From: Candidatus Zixiibacteriota bacterium
GTDB lineage: Bacteria; Zixibacteria; MSB-5A5; GN15; PGXB01
Reading direction: 5' to 3'
Assembly (NCBI GenBank): GCA_024230695.1
Contig: JAAERC010000890.1
Span: 1-5,342, forward strand
DNA: 5,342 nucleotides
Positions 1 to 4,901 of the stretch are shown in pieces. Position 1 is the first letter of the stretch; each line of letters starts with the position of its first letter. The notes under the pieces were generated by a model. The model made no database searches, was not told the DNA's origin, and was given only the letters and a program-made list of their open reading frames with translations. The position numbers and the translations under genes were made by a program.

Positions 1-36
1 ATAAAGAAGTATGAAATAGATACGACTCAGATTTAA
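1..36 (+). CDS. Possible 3' end of an upstream gene (partial)
   Basis: Frame 1 is open from the window edge and reads IKKYEIDTTQI before a TAA at 34-36. The other two plus-strand frames stop within the first 15 bases. A good plus-strand terminator begins about 30 bases downstream, which fits the end of a transcribed gene. Eleven residues are too few to recognise a family. The stop codon lies inside an imperfect palindrome (27-43) that recurs at 4914-4930, so this could also be non-coding repeat sequence. Confidence 0.25.
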   Translation: MKKYEIDTTQI

Positions 37-66
37 TTTGACCCCTTTTATGTTTTTCTATACAAT

Positions 67-99
67 AAGGCCGTCCTCCCCGGGCGGCCTTTCCCTTTT
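67..99 (+). terminator. Rho-independent terminator, plus strand
   Basis: AAGGCCGTCC (67-76) pairs with GGGCGGCCTT (82-91), a 10-bp stem with one G-T wobble and a TCCCC loop. It is followed by a T-rich stretch, TTCCCTTTTGATTTT. The T-rich side lies on the plus strand, so it would end transcription entering from the left edge. It also insulates the downstream secreted-protein gene from upstream read-through. Confidence 0.75.
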
Positions 100-191
100 G
101 ATTTTATTTAGAACAATGCCAGATTTTTATTGTGTAATCACCAGAAATTCTTATCTTTAATAAATAGCTTCTACAATTAATACAAGTCTGT

Positions 192-196
192 GAGGG
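192..196 (+). promoter_or_regulatory. Ribosome binding site that fixes the start at 202
   Basis: GAGGG ends five to six bases before the ATG at 202. An in-frame GTG at 190 overlaps this site, so using it would leave the gene without a Shine-Dalgarno sequence. The ATG is therefore preferred. Confidence 0.65.
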
Positions 197-201
197 AAAT
201 A

Positions 202-1176
202 ATGAAGATAAGACGATCTCTGTATATTGCCATTATGCTGATTATATTTTGCGGTATTGGCGGTTTTTCAATTGCGGCAGTAATTGCCGATCATAATAAA
301 GTTGCTCTATTTGAGTCTATTCCGGTATCAGTTATAGATGAAATACAGGATAATTACAATCTATTCTATGGCCACACCTCGCATGGCAGTCAGATTATGA
401 CCGGATTAAATCTATTAGATACAGAAAATCCAACTTATAGTTTGCCGACTTTTCATGAAATAAGCGATGATTTGGGACATAATGGCGACATCACCTGGCT
501 GCCGCCAACAGAAAGCTGGCTAGATGCCAATCCAGACTATAATATTGTTATGTGGTCATGGTGTGGTGGAGCTTCGGATAATACTGAAGAAGGTATTAAC
601 ACATATTTGTCCGTCATGAGCCAGTTGGAACTAGATTACCCAACTGTTAAATTTATTTATATGACCGGGCATCTTGATGGCGGCGGGGTTGACGGTAATT
701 TATATATTAGAAATAATCAGATTCGCGATTATTGTGCCCTTAATGATAAAATCCTTTTTGATTTTGCGGATATTGAAAGTTATGACCCCGATGGAAATTA
801 TTACCCGGATGAAACCGATGCCTGCGCTTGGTGTAGCGATTGGTGCGCGACTCATACATGTGATATGTGCCCGGCCAGCTGTGCCCATTCGCACTGTTTT
901 AATTGTTATCAGAAAGGCAAAGCCTTTTGGTGGATGATGGCAACAATAACCGGATGGCAGGTTGAGACTGGCGGCTGTGGCGATGTTAATCTTGATGGTA
1001 CAATCAACATCCTTGATATAGTCTTATTAATTAATTATGTGTATAAGGGCGGTCCGGCGCCGGCTGAATTAAATGATGCGGATGTTAATAATGATACCGA
1101 GATCGACATCCTTGATATTGTCTTATTAATAAATTATAAGTATAAATCTGGCCCGCCCCCAAACTGCCCGGAATAA
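202..1176 (+). CDS. Secreted SGNH-hydrolase-like protein with Cys-rich insert and C-terminal dockerin
   Basis: The 324-residue product starts at the ATG behind GAGGG. Residues 1-29 look like a Sec signal peptide: KIRR, a hydrophobic stretch, and a likely cut after AAVIA. There is no lipobox.

The central part has FYGHTSHGSQIMTGL (55-69), MWSWCGG (117-123), IYMTGHLDG (152-160) and FADIESYDPDG (188-198). From memory this resembles a family of SGNH-fold secreted proteins with an H-x-S-V-G block near the N-terminus and an R..Y....DFADIES block later. If so, Ser60 would be the candidate nucleophile. Substrate is unknown.

Residues 208-235 carry eight cysteines, including three CxxC pairs, ending in HSHCFNC; this suggests a disulfide-rich or metal-binding insert. 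The C-terminus is a type I dockerin: two Ca-binding loops, DVNLDGTINILD and DVNNDTEIDILD, 33 residues apart. Cys259 and Cys322 flank it and could form a disulfide clasp.

The gene stands alone, convergent with the carbamoyltransferase operon. Export and dockerin are firm; the hydrolase call is tentative. Confidence 0.85.
   Translation: MKIRRSLYIAIMLIIFCGIGGFSIAAVIADHNKVALFESIPVSVIDEIQDNYNLFYGHTSHGSQIMTGLNLLDTENPTYSLPTFHEISDDLGHNGDITWLPPTESWLDANPDYNIVMWSWCGGASDNTEEGINTYLSVMSQLELDYPTVKFIYMTGHLDGGGVDGNLYIRNNQIRDYCALNDKILFDFADIESYDPDGNYYPDETDACAWCSDWCATHTCDMCPASCAHSHCFNCYQKGKAFWWMMATITGWQVETGGCGDVNLDGTINILDIVLLINYVYKGGPAPAELNDADVNNDTEIDILDIVLLINYKYKSGPPPNCPE
982..1143 (+). repeat. Two dockerin repeats, tandem duplication with 99-base period
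   Basis: The two calcium-binding repeats of the dockerin are also alike as DNA. GATGTTAAT occurs at 982 and at 1081. Positions 1007-1031 and 1106-1130 match at 24 of 25 bases, including synonymous positions of the ILDIVLLINY codons. The duplicated F-hand pair is normal for dockerins; the near-identical codon choice hints at recent duplication or gene conversion. Confidence 0.8.
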
Positions 1177-1189
1177 TAGATTAGTTTTG

Positions 1190-1222
1190 TAGGGCAGGAT
1201 CCCGTGATCCTGCCATTATTCT
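1190..1222 (+). terminator. Perfect hairpin downstream of the dockerin gene, possible weak terminator
   Basis: GGCAGGATC (1193-1201) pairs perfectly with GATCCTGCC (1206-1214) around a CCGT loop, starting 16 bases after the stop codon. What follows is only moderately T-rich (ATTATTCTAT), so termination would be weak. The hairpin sits between convergent genes and could act on either strand. It may instead be a short dispersed palindrome (see the related hairpin at 1294-1312). Confidence 0.5.
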
Positions 1223-1257
1223 ATGTAATAAAGTGATTTTTCAGATAAATTTTTAAA

Positions 1258-1312
1258 CACCCACCAAGTGCGTGAGTTGCTAATTTTGTGTGCGGCAGTC
1301 GCCTCGTCTGCC
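1258..1312. repeat. Two short imperfect hairpins in the convergent gap, REP-like
   Basis: CACCCAC-CAA-GTGCGTG (1258-1274) folds with one C-C mismatch. GGCAG-TCGCCTCGT-CTGCC (1294-1312) folds into a 5-bp stem that can extend by CG/CG beyond a T-T mismatch. The second has the same GGCAG...CTGCC ends as the hairpin at 1193-1214, and both are preceded by a similar TTTTGT run. No T-tract follows on either strand, so these are poor terminators. They may be degenerate copies of a dispersed palindromic element. No gene is visible in the gap. Confidence 0.35.
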
Positions 1313-1335
1313 CGAGCTTTACTACTCAATAACAA

Positions 1336-1746
1336 TCAATATGGCTTATAAAACCTAGATTTAGAGTCTTTATGATCAACCGGTTTCCAATAGCTTTCGG
1401 TAGATTTATCAATTTTTATATCAAGCGGGTCTTTACTGAAAAGTTGTCTCAGAAGCCCAATTGGAGTTACTGCCAGATAGTACACTATTATTAATATAAT
1501 TCTTGTACTGATGGCGCCAATAACAAATGCAAGTTTCATCCATATACATTCAATCGGATATAACAATTTTGGGAAAACGATACCGCAAACAAGAAAACAT
1601 GATGCAATAATAAATAGATACATACAGGCTGGTCTGTCGTTCCATAATAGAACAGCGCCAATGATTGACAGTACAACCGCCATTGTTATCCCGAAATTTC
1701 TCAGTCGGCGTTTTTCTGTATTGATTATGTTATTGTTATTATTCAT
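1336..1746 (-). CDS. SxtJ-family membrane protein
   Basis: This 136-residue protein has a polar, Asn-rich N-terminus and about three hydrophobic segments (roughly 17-35, 39-58 and 72-95). The basic region before the first one contains RNFG. LTPIGLL-type residues (AVTPIGLLRQLFSKD, 92-106) follow the last segment, and the tail contains SYWKP (118-122). This layout matches the SxtJ family, named from saxitoxin clusters and typically found next to carbamoyltransferases; its biochemical role is not established.

The ATG overlaps the stop of the carbamoyltransferase (ATGA, 1743-1746). No Shine-Dalgarno sequence is visible before it, so translation is probably coupled. The small DUF5989 partner often seen after SxtJ is absent: the next bases are the convergent gap. 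A partner role at the membrane, perhaps presenting the acceptor or anchoring the transferase, is inference. Confidence 0.85.
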   Translation of the reverse strand: MNNNNNIINTEKRRLRNFGITMAVVLSIIGAVLLWNDRPACMYLFIIASCFLVCGIVFPKLLYPIECIWMKLAFVIGAISTRIILIIVYYLAVTPIGLLRQLFSKDPLDIKIDKSTESYWKPVDHKDSKSRFYKPY

Positions 1747-3575
1747 TCTATAATAAGTTTATCTTGTTTTTGCATTTTGTCATCAATGGAATCATGTTCC
1801 GGTTGATCATTTTTGTAAAGAATAATGTTTTCCATCACAAGTATATCAATACCAGTTTGCATAAAGCAGTTATATGCATCTTCAGGTGAACAGACAATCG
1901 GCTCTCCTCGTTGATTAAAGGAAGTGTTCACCACAAGCCCACACCCGGTTTTCTCTTTGAACTTTGATATTAAAGCATGGTATTTTGGATTATCTTTTTG
2001 ACTAACAGTTTGAACACGAGCCGAATAATCAACATGAGTCACTGCCGGGATTTTGCTTCGTATCACTTTCAATTTTTCAAGCCCGGCTTGCTCTTGTTCT
2101 TTTCGTGATATATCACAAAAATATTCCTTATTAATCTGAGCGGTCATCAGCATATATGGTGATTCAACAGGCAGATCAAAATACTGGTTTGCTTCCTCGG
2201 CCAGCACCGATGGTGCAAATGGGCGGAATGATTCACGGAACTTGATCTTCTGATTTATAGTTGACTGCATCGTCTCACTTCTGGCGTCACCTAAAATTGA
2301 CCGCGCCCCTAGCGCTCGCGGTCCAAACTCCATCCGACCGGAAAACCATCCGATAACCTTGCCGTTAGCCAGAGCATTAGCGACAATATCAATTGTTTCG
2401 GATTCGCTGTTTCGGGCATAAGGATAATTATTTGATTTACATAAGGTTTCGATCTCATCGGTTGACCAGCATGGCCCAAGATACGAACTATTTTGATAAT
2501 CTCTTTTTGAATTATCTATTGTTCTCTTGTTTTCAAGAGCATGGTACCATCCAAATAAAGCCGCGCCGAGCGCTCCTCCGGCGTCACCAGCCGCCGGTTG
2601 GATCCAGATATTGTCAAATATATTTTCCTTCAGGAGGATACCATTGGCGACACAGTTTAAAGCGACCCCGCCGGCAAGACAAAGATTTTTCTGGCCGGTT
2701 TCCCGGCGAACAAAACGAGCCATTCTGAGAATTATCTCTTCTGTAACTTTTTGAATCGATGTGGCAATATCCATATCTTTTTGTCTGATTTCCGATTCCG
2801 GTAAACGTGGAGGTCCCTTAAACAGTTTGTGAAATTTCTTGGAGGTCATCGTCAATCCGGAACAATAATTAAAATAGCTCATGTCGAGTCGAAAGCTTCC
2901 ATCATCTTTGAGGTCGATCAGATTATCGAGAATGGTCATCACATATTTTGGTTCACCATACGGTGCCAGTCCCATCATTTTATATTCACCCGAGTTGACC
3001 CGGAAACCGGTATAGTATGTAAAAGCCGAATATAAAAGACCAAGACTGTGCGGGAATTGGAGTTCATTTTGCAAAATAATTTTGTTATCCAAACCAATAC
3101 CCCATGACGCGGTCGCCCACTCGCCGACACCATCCATTGTAAGGATCGCGGCTTGTTCAAATGGTGAAACGAAAAAAGTCGATGCGGCATGAGATTGATG
3201 GTGCTCTGGATATAGGATTTGGCCTTTGTATCCGGGTAATTCATTTTTAATTAGTTCGCTCATCCAGAGTTTTTTCTTTAACCAGAGAGGCATCGCCATA
3301 AGAAATGATCTGGTACCATGCGGCGCGAAAGCAAGATAGGTCTCCATCAACCGCTCGAATTTTATCCAGGGTTTATCATAGAAAGCGACCAGATCGATTT
3401 GATTTGGTTCAAGATCCCCTTCTTTTAGACAATACTTAACCGCTTCTGTTGGAAAGTTAGAATCATGTTTAATACGGCTGAAGCGCTCTTCCTGCACGGC
3501 GGCAATAATCTCACCGTCACGAACCAGGCAGGCCGCGCTATCATGATAATAGGCCGATATTCCAAGAATATTCAT
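1743..3575 (-). CDS. O-carbamoyltransferase, NodU/CmcH/TobZ family
   Basis: Proteins of this family activate carbamoyl phosphate with ATP to carbamoyl-adenylate, then transfer the carbamoyl group to a hydroxyl, usually on a sugar or natural product. The 610-residue product begins with the canonical MNILGISAYYHDSAACLV, so the start is secure although no Shine-Dalgarno sequence precedes it.

The Kae1-like N-terminal domain carries HHQSHA (125-130), TMDGVGEW (146-153), GEYKMMGLAPYG (196-207), LAGGVALNCVANG (300-312) and QPAAGDAGGALGAAL (326-340). By analogy with Kae1/TobZ, His125, His129, Asp148 and Asp331 would hold the metal. The YrdC-like C-terminal domain shows GRMEFGPRALGARSILGDAR (413-432), KFRESFRPFAPSV (445-457), HVDYSARVQTV (514-524) and VVNTSFNQRGEPIV (548-561). 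All key motifs appear intact.

The last 25 or so residues form a charged tail beyond the usual domain end. The gene is first in an operon with the SxtJ gene. No glycosyltransferase or natural-product gene is in view, so the acceptor is unknown. Confidence 0.96.
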   Translation of the reverse strand: MNILGISAYYHDSAACLVRDGEIIAAVQEERFSRIKHDSNFPTEAVKYCLKEGDLEPNQIDLVAFYDKPWIKFERLMETYLAFAPHGTRSFLMAMPLWLKKKLWMSELIKNELPGYKGQILYPEHHQSHAASTFFVSPFEQAAILTMDGVGEWATASWGIGLDNKIILQNELQFPHSLGLLYSAFTYYTGFRVNSGEYKMMGLAPYGEPKYVMTILDNLIDLKDDGSFRLDMSYFNYCSGLTMTSKKFHKLFKGPPRLPESEIRQKDMDIATSIQKVTEEIILRMARFVRRETGQKNLCLAGGVALNCVANGILLKENIFDNIWIQPAAGDAGGALGAALFGWYHALENKRTIDNSKRDYQNSSYLGPCWSTDEIETLCKSNNYPYARNSESETIDIVANALANGKVIGWFSGRMEFGPRALGARSILGDARSETMQSTINQKIKFRESFRPFAPSVLAEEANQYFDLPVESPYMLMTAQINKEYFCDISRKEQEQAGLEKLKVIRSKIPAVTHVDYSARVQTVSQKDNPKYHALISKFKEKTGCGLVVNTSFNQRGEPIVCSPEDAYNCFMQTGIDILVMENIILYKNDQPEHDSIDDKMQKQDKLIIE

Positions 3576-3648
3576 AAGGGATAATAAATTATTGAGAGGT
3601 ATAATTCCACCAGTATTTTTGAAAGAATCGTATTCAGTTTTTTACCAT

Positions 3649-3676
3649 AAAAAAAACGGCGCCGAAACGCCGTTTT
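3649..3676 (-). terminator. Rho-independent terminator of the FN3 / T9SS gene
   Basis: AAAACGGCG (3653-3661) pairs with CGCCGTTTT (3668-3676) around a six-base loop. On the minus strand the stem is followed by eight T residues (from the A-run 3649-3656). It lies 20 bases past the stop of the FN3 gene and separates it from the carbamoyltransferase operon, which must therefore have its own promoter in 3576-3648. I could not identify that promoter with confidence. Confidence 0.88.
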
Positions 3677-3696
3677 GAAATACGCAGGAATATATA

Positions 3697-4425
3697 TTAT
3701 TGAACTAATGCCATCTTTTTTGATTCGGTATAGTCATTAGCGTTAATACGATAGAAATAGAGGCCGGATGAAACTTTCTGCCCGTATGAATCTGTTCCGT
3801 TCCATGTAATTGTATAGTTACCGGCCGGCTTGATCTCATCGACAATAGTATTGGTTTCCTGCCCAAGAACATTAAATATTGAAATTGTAACATAGGCGGT
3901 GACCGGAATAGAAAACTCTATTTTTGTTGATGGATTAAATGGATTGGGATAATTCTGAGCCAGCTGAAAATTCTCAGGTATATTGATATTATCAGTTTCA
4001 ACATCAAGACTGAGTGACTGGGTCTTGACTGCGATGACATTGGATAGTTCCGAGCGGTTTAAAGCTTCATCTAAGGAAGTCATTGCAATATAGTACCATG
4101 TATCCGGATCCAAATTTGTAATTGTAAAGTTTTCTTCACTTCCGCATAATTGTGGATTAGGTTCATTTACAGCTTGATTACAACTGGTCCAATTGTCGGA
4201 GTTAACCGGTGATGTTGAAAAGCGGATATCATACATGGTGGCTGTGCCATCCGTTCCATTGTCTCCGGGAGCGGTCCAGTTAATAGTTATTGATGTAGGT
4301 GTTACTTCTCCGGCATGGATCGGTTCTGCTATGCTCAGAAGCAAAACGGAAAAAATAGCACATATGGTTAATGTTGAAACAGTTTTTTGTAAATTTTGAC
4401 GCAAAATATAAGCCCTCTTTTTCAT
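3697..4425 (-). CDS. Small exported FN3 protein with T9SS C-terminal sorting domain
   Basis: The 242-residue product starts at the ATG eight bases after GGAG. Residues 1-38 form a long signal peptide: a basic MKKRAYILRQ end, a hydrophobic core at about 15-33, and a likely cut after PIHA. A fibronectin type III domain follows (about 39-136; TSITINWTAPGDNG, LDPDTWYYIAMTSLDEALNRS), with Cys82 and Cys94 possibly bridged.

After a short linker comes a type A type IX secretion C-terminal domain (about 150-242): YPNPFNPSTKIEFSIP, FNVLGQE, GLYFYRI and a terminal KKMALVQ. In the family this directs passage through the T9SS and is often removed during attachment. There is no catalytic domain, so the mature protein is little more than one FN3 module.

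The FN3 domain seems to begin at its second strand, directly after the signal peptide cut. A structural or adhesive surface role is inferred. A terminator (3649-3676) ends the transcript, and the gene has a long upstream region. Confidence 0.9.
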   Translation of the reverse strand: MKKRAYILRQNLQKTVSTLTICAIFSVLLLSIAEPIHAGEVTPTSITINWTAPGDNGTDGTATMYDIRFSTSPVNSDNWTSCNQAVNEPNPQLCGSEENFTITNLDPDTWYYIAMTSLDEALNRSELSNVIAVKTQSLSLDVETDNINIPENFQLAQNYPNPFNPSTKIEFSIPVTAYVTISIFNVLGQETNTIVDEIKPAGNYTITWNGTDSYGQKVSSGLYFYRINANDYTESKKMALVQ

Positions 4426-4432
4426 ATCATTA

Positions 4433-4440
4433 TCTCCTTT
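4433..4440 (-). promoter_or_regulatory. Ribosome binding site that fixes the start at 4425
   Basis: On the minus strand this reads AAAGGAGA, with GGAG eight bases from the ATG at 4423-4425. The frame is open for 34 more codons upstream, but that stretch lacks both a binding site and a signal-peptide-like N-terminus. The internal ATG, which yields a proper signal peptide, is the real start. Confidence 0.85.
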
Positions 4441-4477
4441 AAATTTATCGTCTTCGCGATTGTCAAATTTAGTAATG

Positions 4478-4492
4478 TCAAAAAGCGGGCCA
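4478..4492 (-). promoter_or_regulatory. Sigma-54-like -24/-12 element
   Basis: The minus strand reads TGGCCCG-CTTT-TTGA against the consensus TGGCACG-N4-TTGC. The -24 GG and the spacing are right, but the conserved C of the -12 element is A here. A start about 12 bases on would give a leader of roughly 40 bases before the FN3 gene. The palindromic array about 160 bases upstream is at a plausible enhancer distance. The mismatch at a key position keeps confidence low. Confidence 0.3.
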
Positions 4493-4618
4493 AAACGGTG
4501 ATGGATTCCTAAGACTATGAGTAACAAGCGGTATCGTTATTTTAATGAGGGTTTTTGGATAAAAAACGACCTAAAATTCTGATGAAAAAACTGACAATGT
4601 TCAATGTTTGAGCAGAAA

Positions 4619-4652
4619 TGAAACATGTTTCAATACTTGAAACGGCCGAAAC
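4619..4652. promoter_or_regulatory. Overlapping palindromic operator or enhancer array
   Basis: TGAAACATGTTTCA (4619-4632) is a perfect 14-base palindrome. It overlaps a second inverted repeat, GTTTCAA-TAC-TTGAAAC (4627-4643), and a further GAAAC follows at 4648-4652. The four regularly placed GAAAC/GTTTC half-sites look like binding sites for a dimeric regulator with cooperative contacts. The nearest downstream genes are the FN3 gene (minus strand, about 195 bases away) and nothing on the plus strand. The regulator is not identifiable from the window. Confidence 0.5.
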
Positions 4653-4763
4653 AGGCCATAGGAAAAAAATACCATGAAGTAAACTATAATTATAAATAAA
4701 AAAAACGGCCCCGATTTTTAAACCCGCGATCGTAATAAAATAGTCTATGTTTGGATAAATTGG

Positions 4764-4844
4764 TTACTTGATAGCGAAAAACTCCCGCGTTTTATTGCAT
4801 GACTGTCAGTCGCCTCGGCAATAGAACCAATCAACCTTTGGCAT
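4764..4844 (-). pseudogene. ArsC/Spx-like (seleno)protein N-terminus with in-frame TGA, truncated
   Basis: The frame opens with ATG at 4842-4844 behind a perfect AGGAGG. It reads MPKVDWFYCRGD, then TGA (4806-4808), then QSCNKTREFFAIK and TAA (4764-4766).

If TGA encodes selenocysteine, the peptide has a U-x-x-C redox motif at 13-16. Its pattern, K-V-D-W-F/Y-Y-x-R-x-x-U/C-x-x-C-x-K-x-x-x-F, fits the start of ArsC/Spx/MgsR-type thioredoxin-fold (seleno)proteins as I remember them. Similarity runs across the TGA, which argues against a simple 12-residue peptide. Such proteins are over 100 residues; here the frame stops at 26, and no continuation appears in the other frames.

TGA is an ordinary stop elsewhere in the window (carbamoyltransferase and SxtJ genes), so recoding would have to be local. 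A truncated remnant is most likely. A genuine selenopeptide or a chance ORF are the alternatives. Confidence 0.5.
4778..4793 (-). promoter_or_regulatory. SECIS-like hairpin after the in-frame TGA
   Basis: On the minus strand AAAAC pairs with GTTTT around a GCGGGA loop. The loop starts 17 bases after the TGA at 4806-4808 and its first base is G. As I recall the bacterial SECIS rules, they ask for a loop about 16-37 bases past the UGA with a G in its first two positions, so this fits. The stem is only five AT-rich pairs, so it is weak by itself. Confidence 0.35.
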
Positions 4845-4852
4845 AGGTTATT

Positions 4853-4858
4853 CCTCCT
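4853..4858 (-). promoter_or_regulatory. Perfect Shine-Dalgarno site for the small TGA-containing ORF
   Basis: CCTCCT on the plus strand reads AGGAGG on the minus strand, exactly eight bases before the ATG at 4842-4844. It is the strongest ribosome binding site in the window, which is striking for a frame of 26 codons, and it is the main reason to take that frame seriously. Confidence 0.65.
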
Positions 4859-4882
4859 GTAAGTATTATTGCAGAAATTTAA

Positions 4883-4899
4883 TAAAGTATAATACTTTA
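4883..4899. repeat. AT-rich palindrome upstream of the small ORF
   Basis: TAAAGTAT-A-ATACTTTA is a perfect 8-bp inverted repeat with a one-base centre. It lies between the OmpA terminator and the AGGAGG site of the small ORF. The minus strand includes TATACT, a fair -10 hexamer, but no matching -35 is seen. It could be an operator over a promoter, or merely AT-rich sequence. Confidence 0.35.
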
Positions 4900-4901
4900 A
4901 T

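Larger units (their letters stand above)
4426..4763. other. AT-rich upstream region of the FN3 gene, no gene seen
   Basis: No convincing coding frame is present on either strand. From the gene outward the region holds the Shine-Dalgarno sequence (4433-4440), two TTGACA hexamers on the minus strand (4461-4466 and 4476-4481) without a matching -10 box, and a sigma-54-like element (4478-4492). Beyond these lie the palindromic half-site array (4619-4652) and an A-rich tract with CGGCCCCG (4694-4713) that looks like a broken terminator. Its length and content suggest regulated expression of the FN3 gene. Confidence 0.5.

Noticed and set aside
190..204. GTG at 190 as the start of the dockerin gene
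   Set aside because: It overlaps the GAGGG site that correctly precedes the ATG at 202, and it adds only four residues before a normal signal peptide.
1511..1753. 80-codon plus-strand frame opposite the SxtJ gene
   Set aside because: Antisense shadow of a recognisable membrane protein; the hydrophobic composition follows from the opposite strand.
2393..2754. Open plus-strand frames opposite the carbamoyltransferase
   Set aside because: They lie inside a gene with intact family motifs on the other strand, and their products show no recognisable pattern.
4461..4481. Two minus-strand TTGACA hexamers as -35 boxes
   Set aside because: Neither has a TATAAT-like hexamer at 16-18 bases; the nearer one would put the start on the ribosome binding site.
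4426..4527. 34-codon upstream extension of the FN3 gene
   Set aside because: There is no ribosome binding site before it, and it would bury a clear signal peptide; AAAGGAG before 4425 marks the true start.
4694..4720. A-run plus CGGCCCCG plus T-run as a terminator
   Set aside because: The CGG/CCG arms leave only a two-base loop and no gene ends here; at most a decayed terminator.
4807..4817. CAGTCGCCTCG shared with 1296-1306, considered as a repeat
   Set aside because: An 11-base match is expected by chance in a window this size, and the copy here is explained by the codons of the TGA-containing ORF.
4753..4854. Plus-strand pairings (ATTGGTT/AACCAAT, GTTTTATTGC/GCAATAGAAC) as a riboswitch
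   Set aside because: No known riboswitch motif fits, no plus-strand gene follows, and the minus-strand ORF explains the sequence better.
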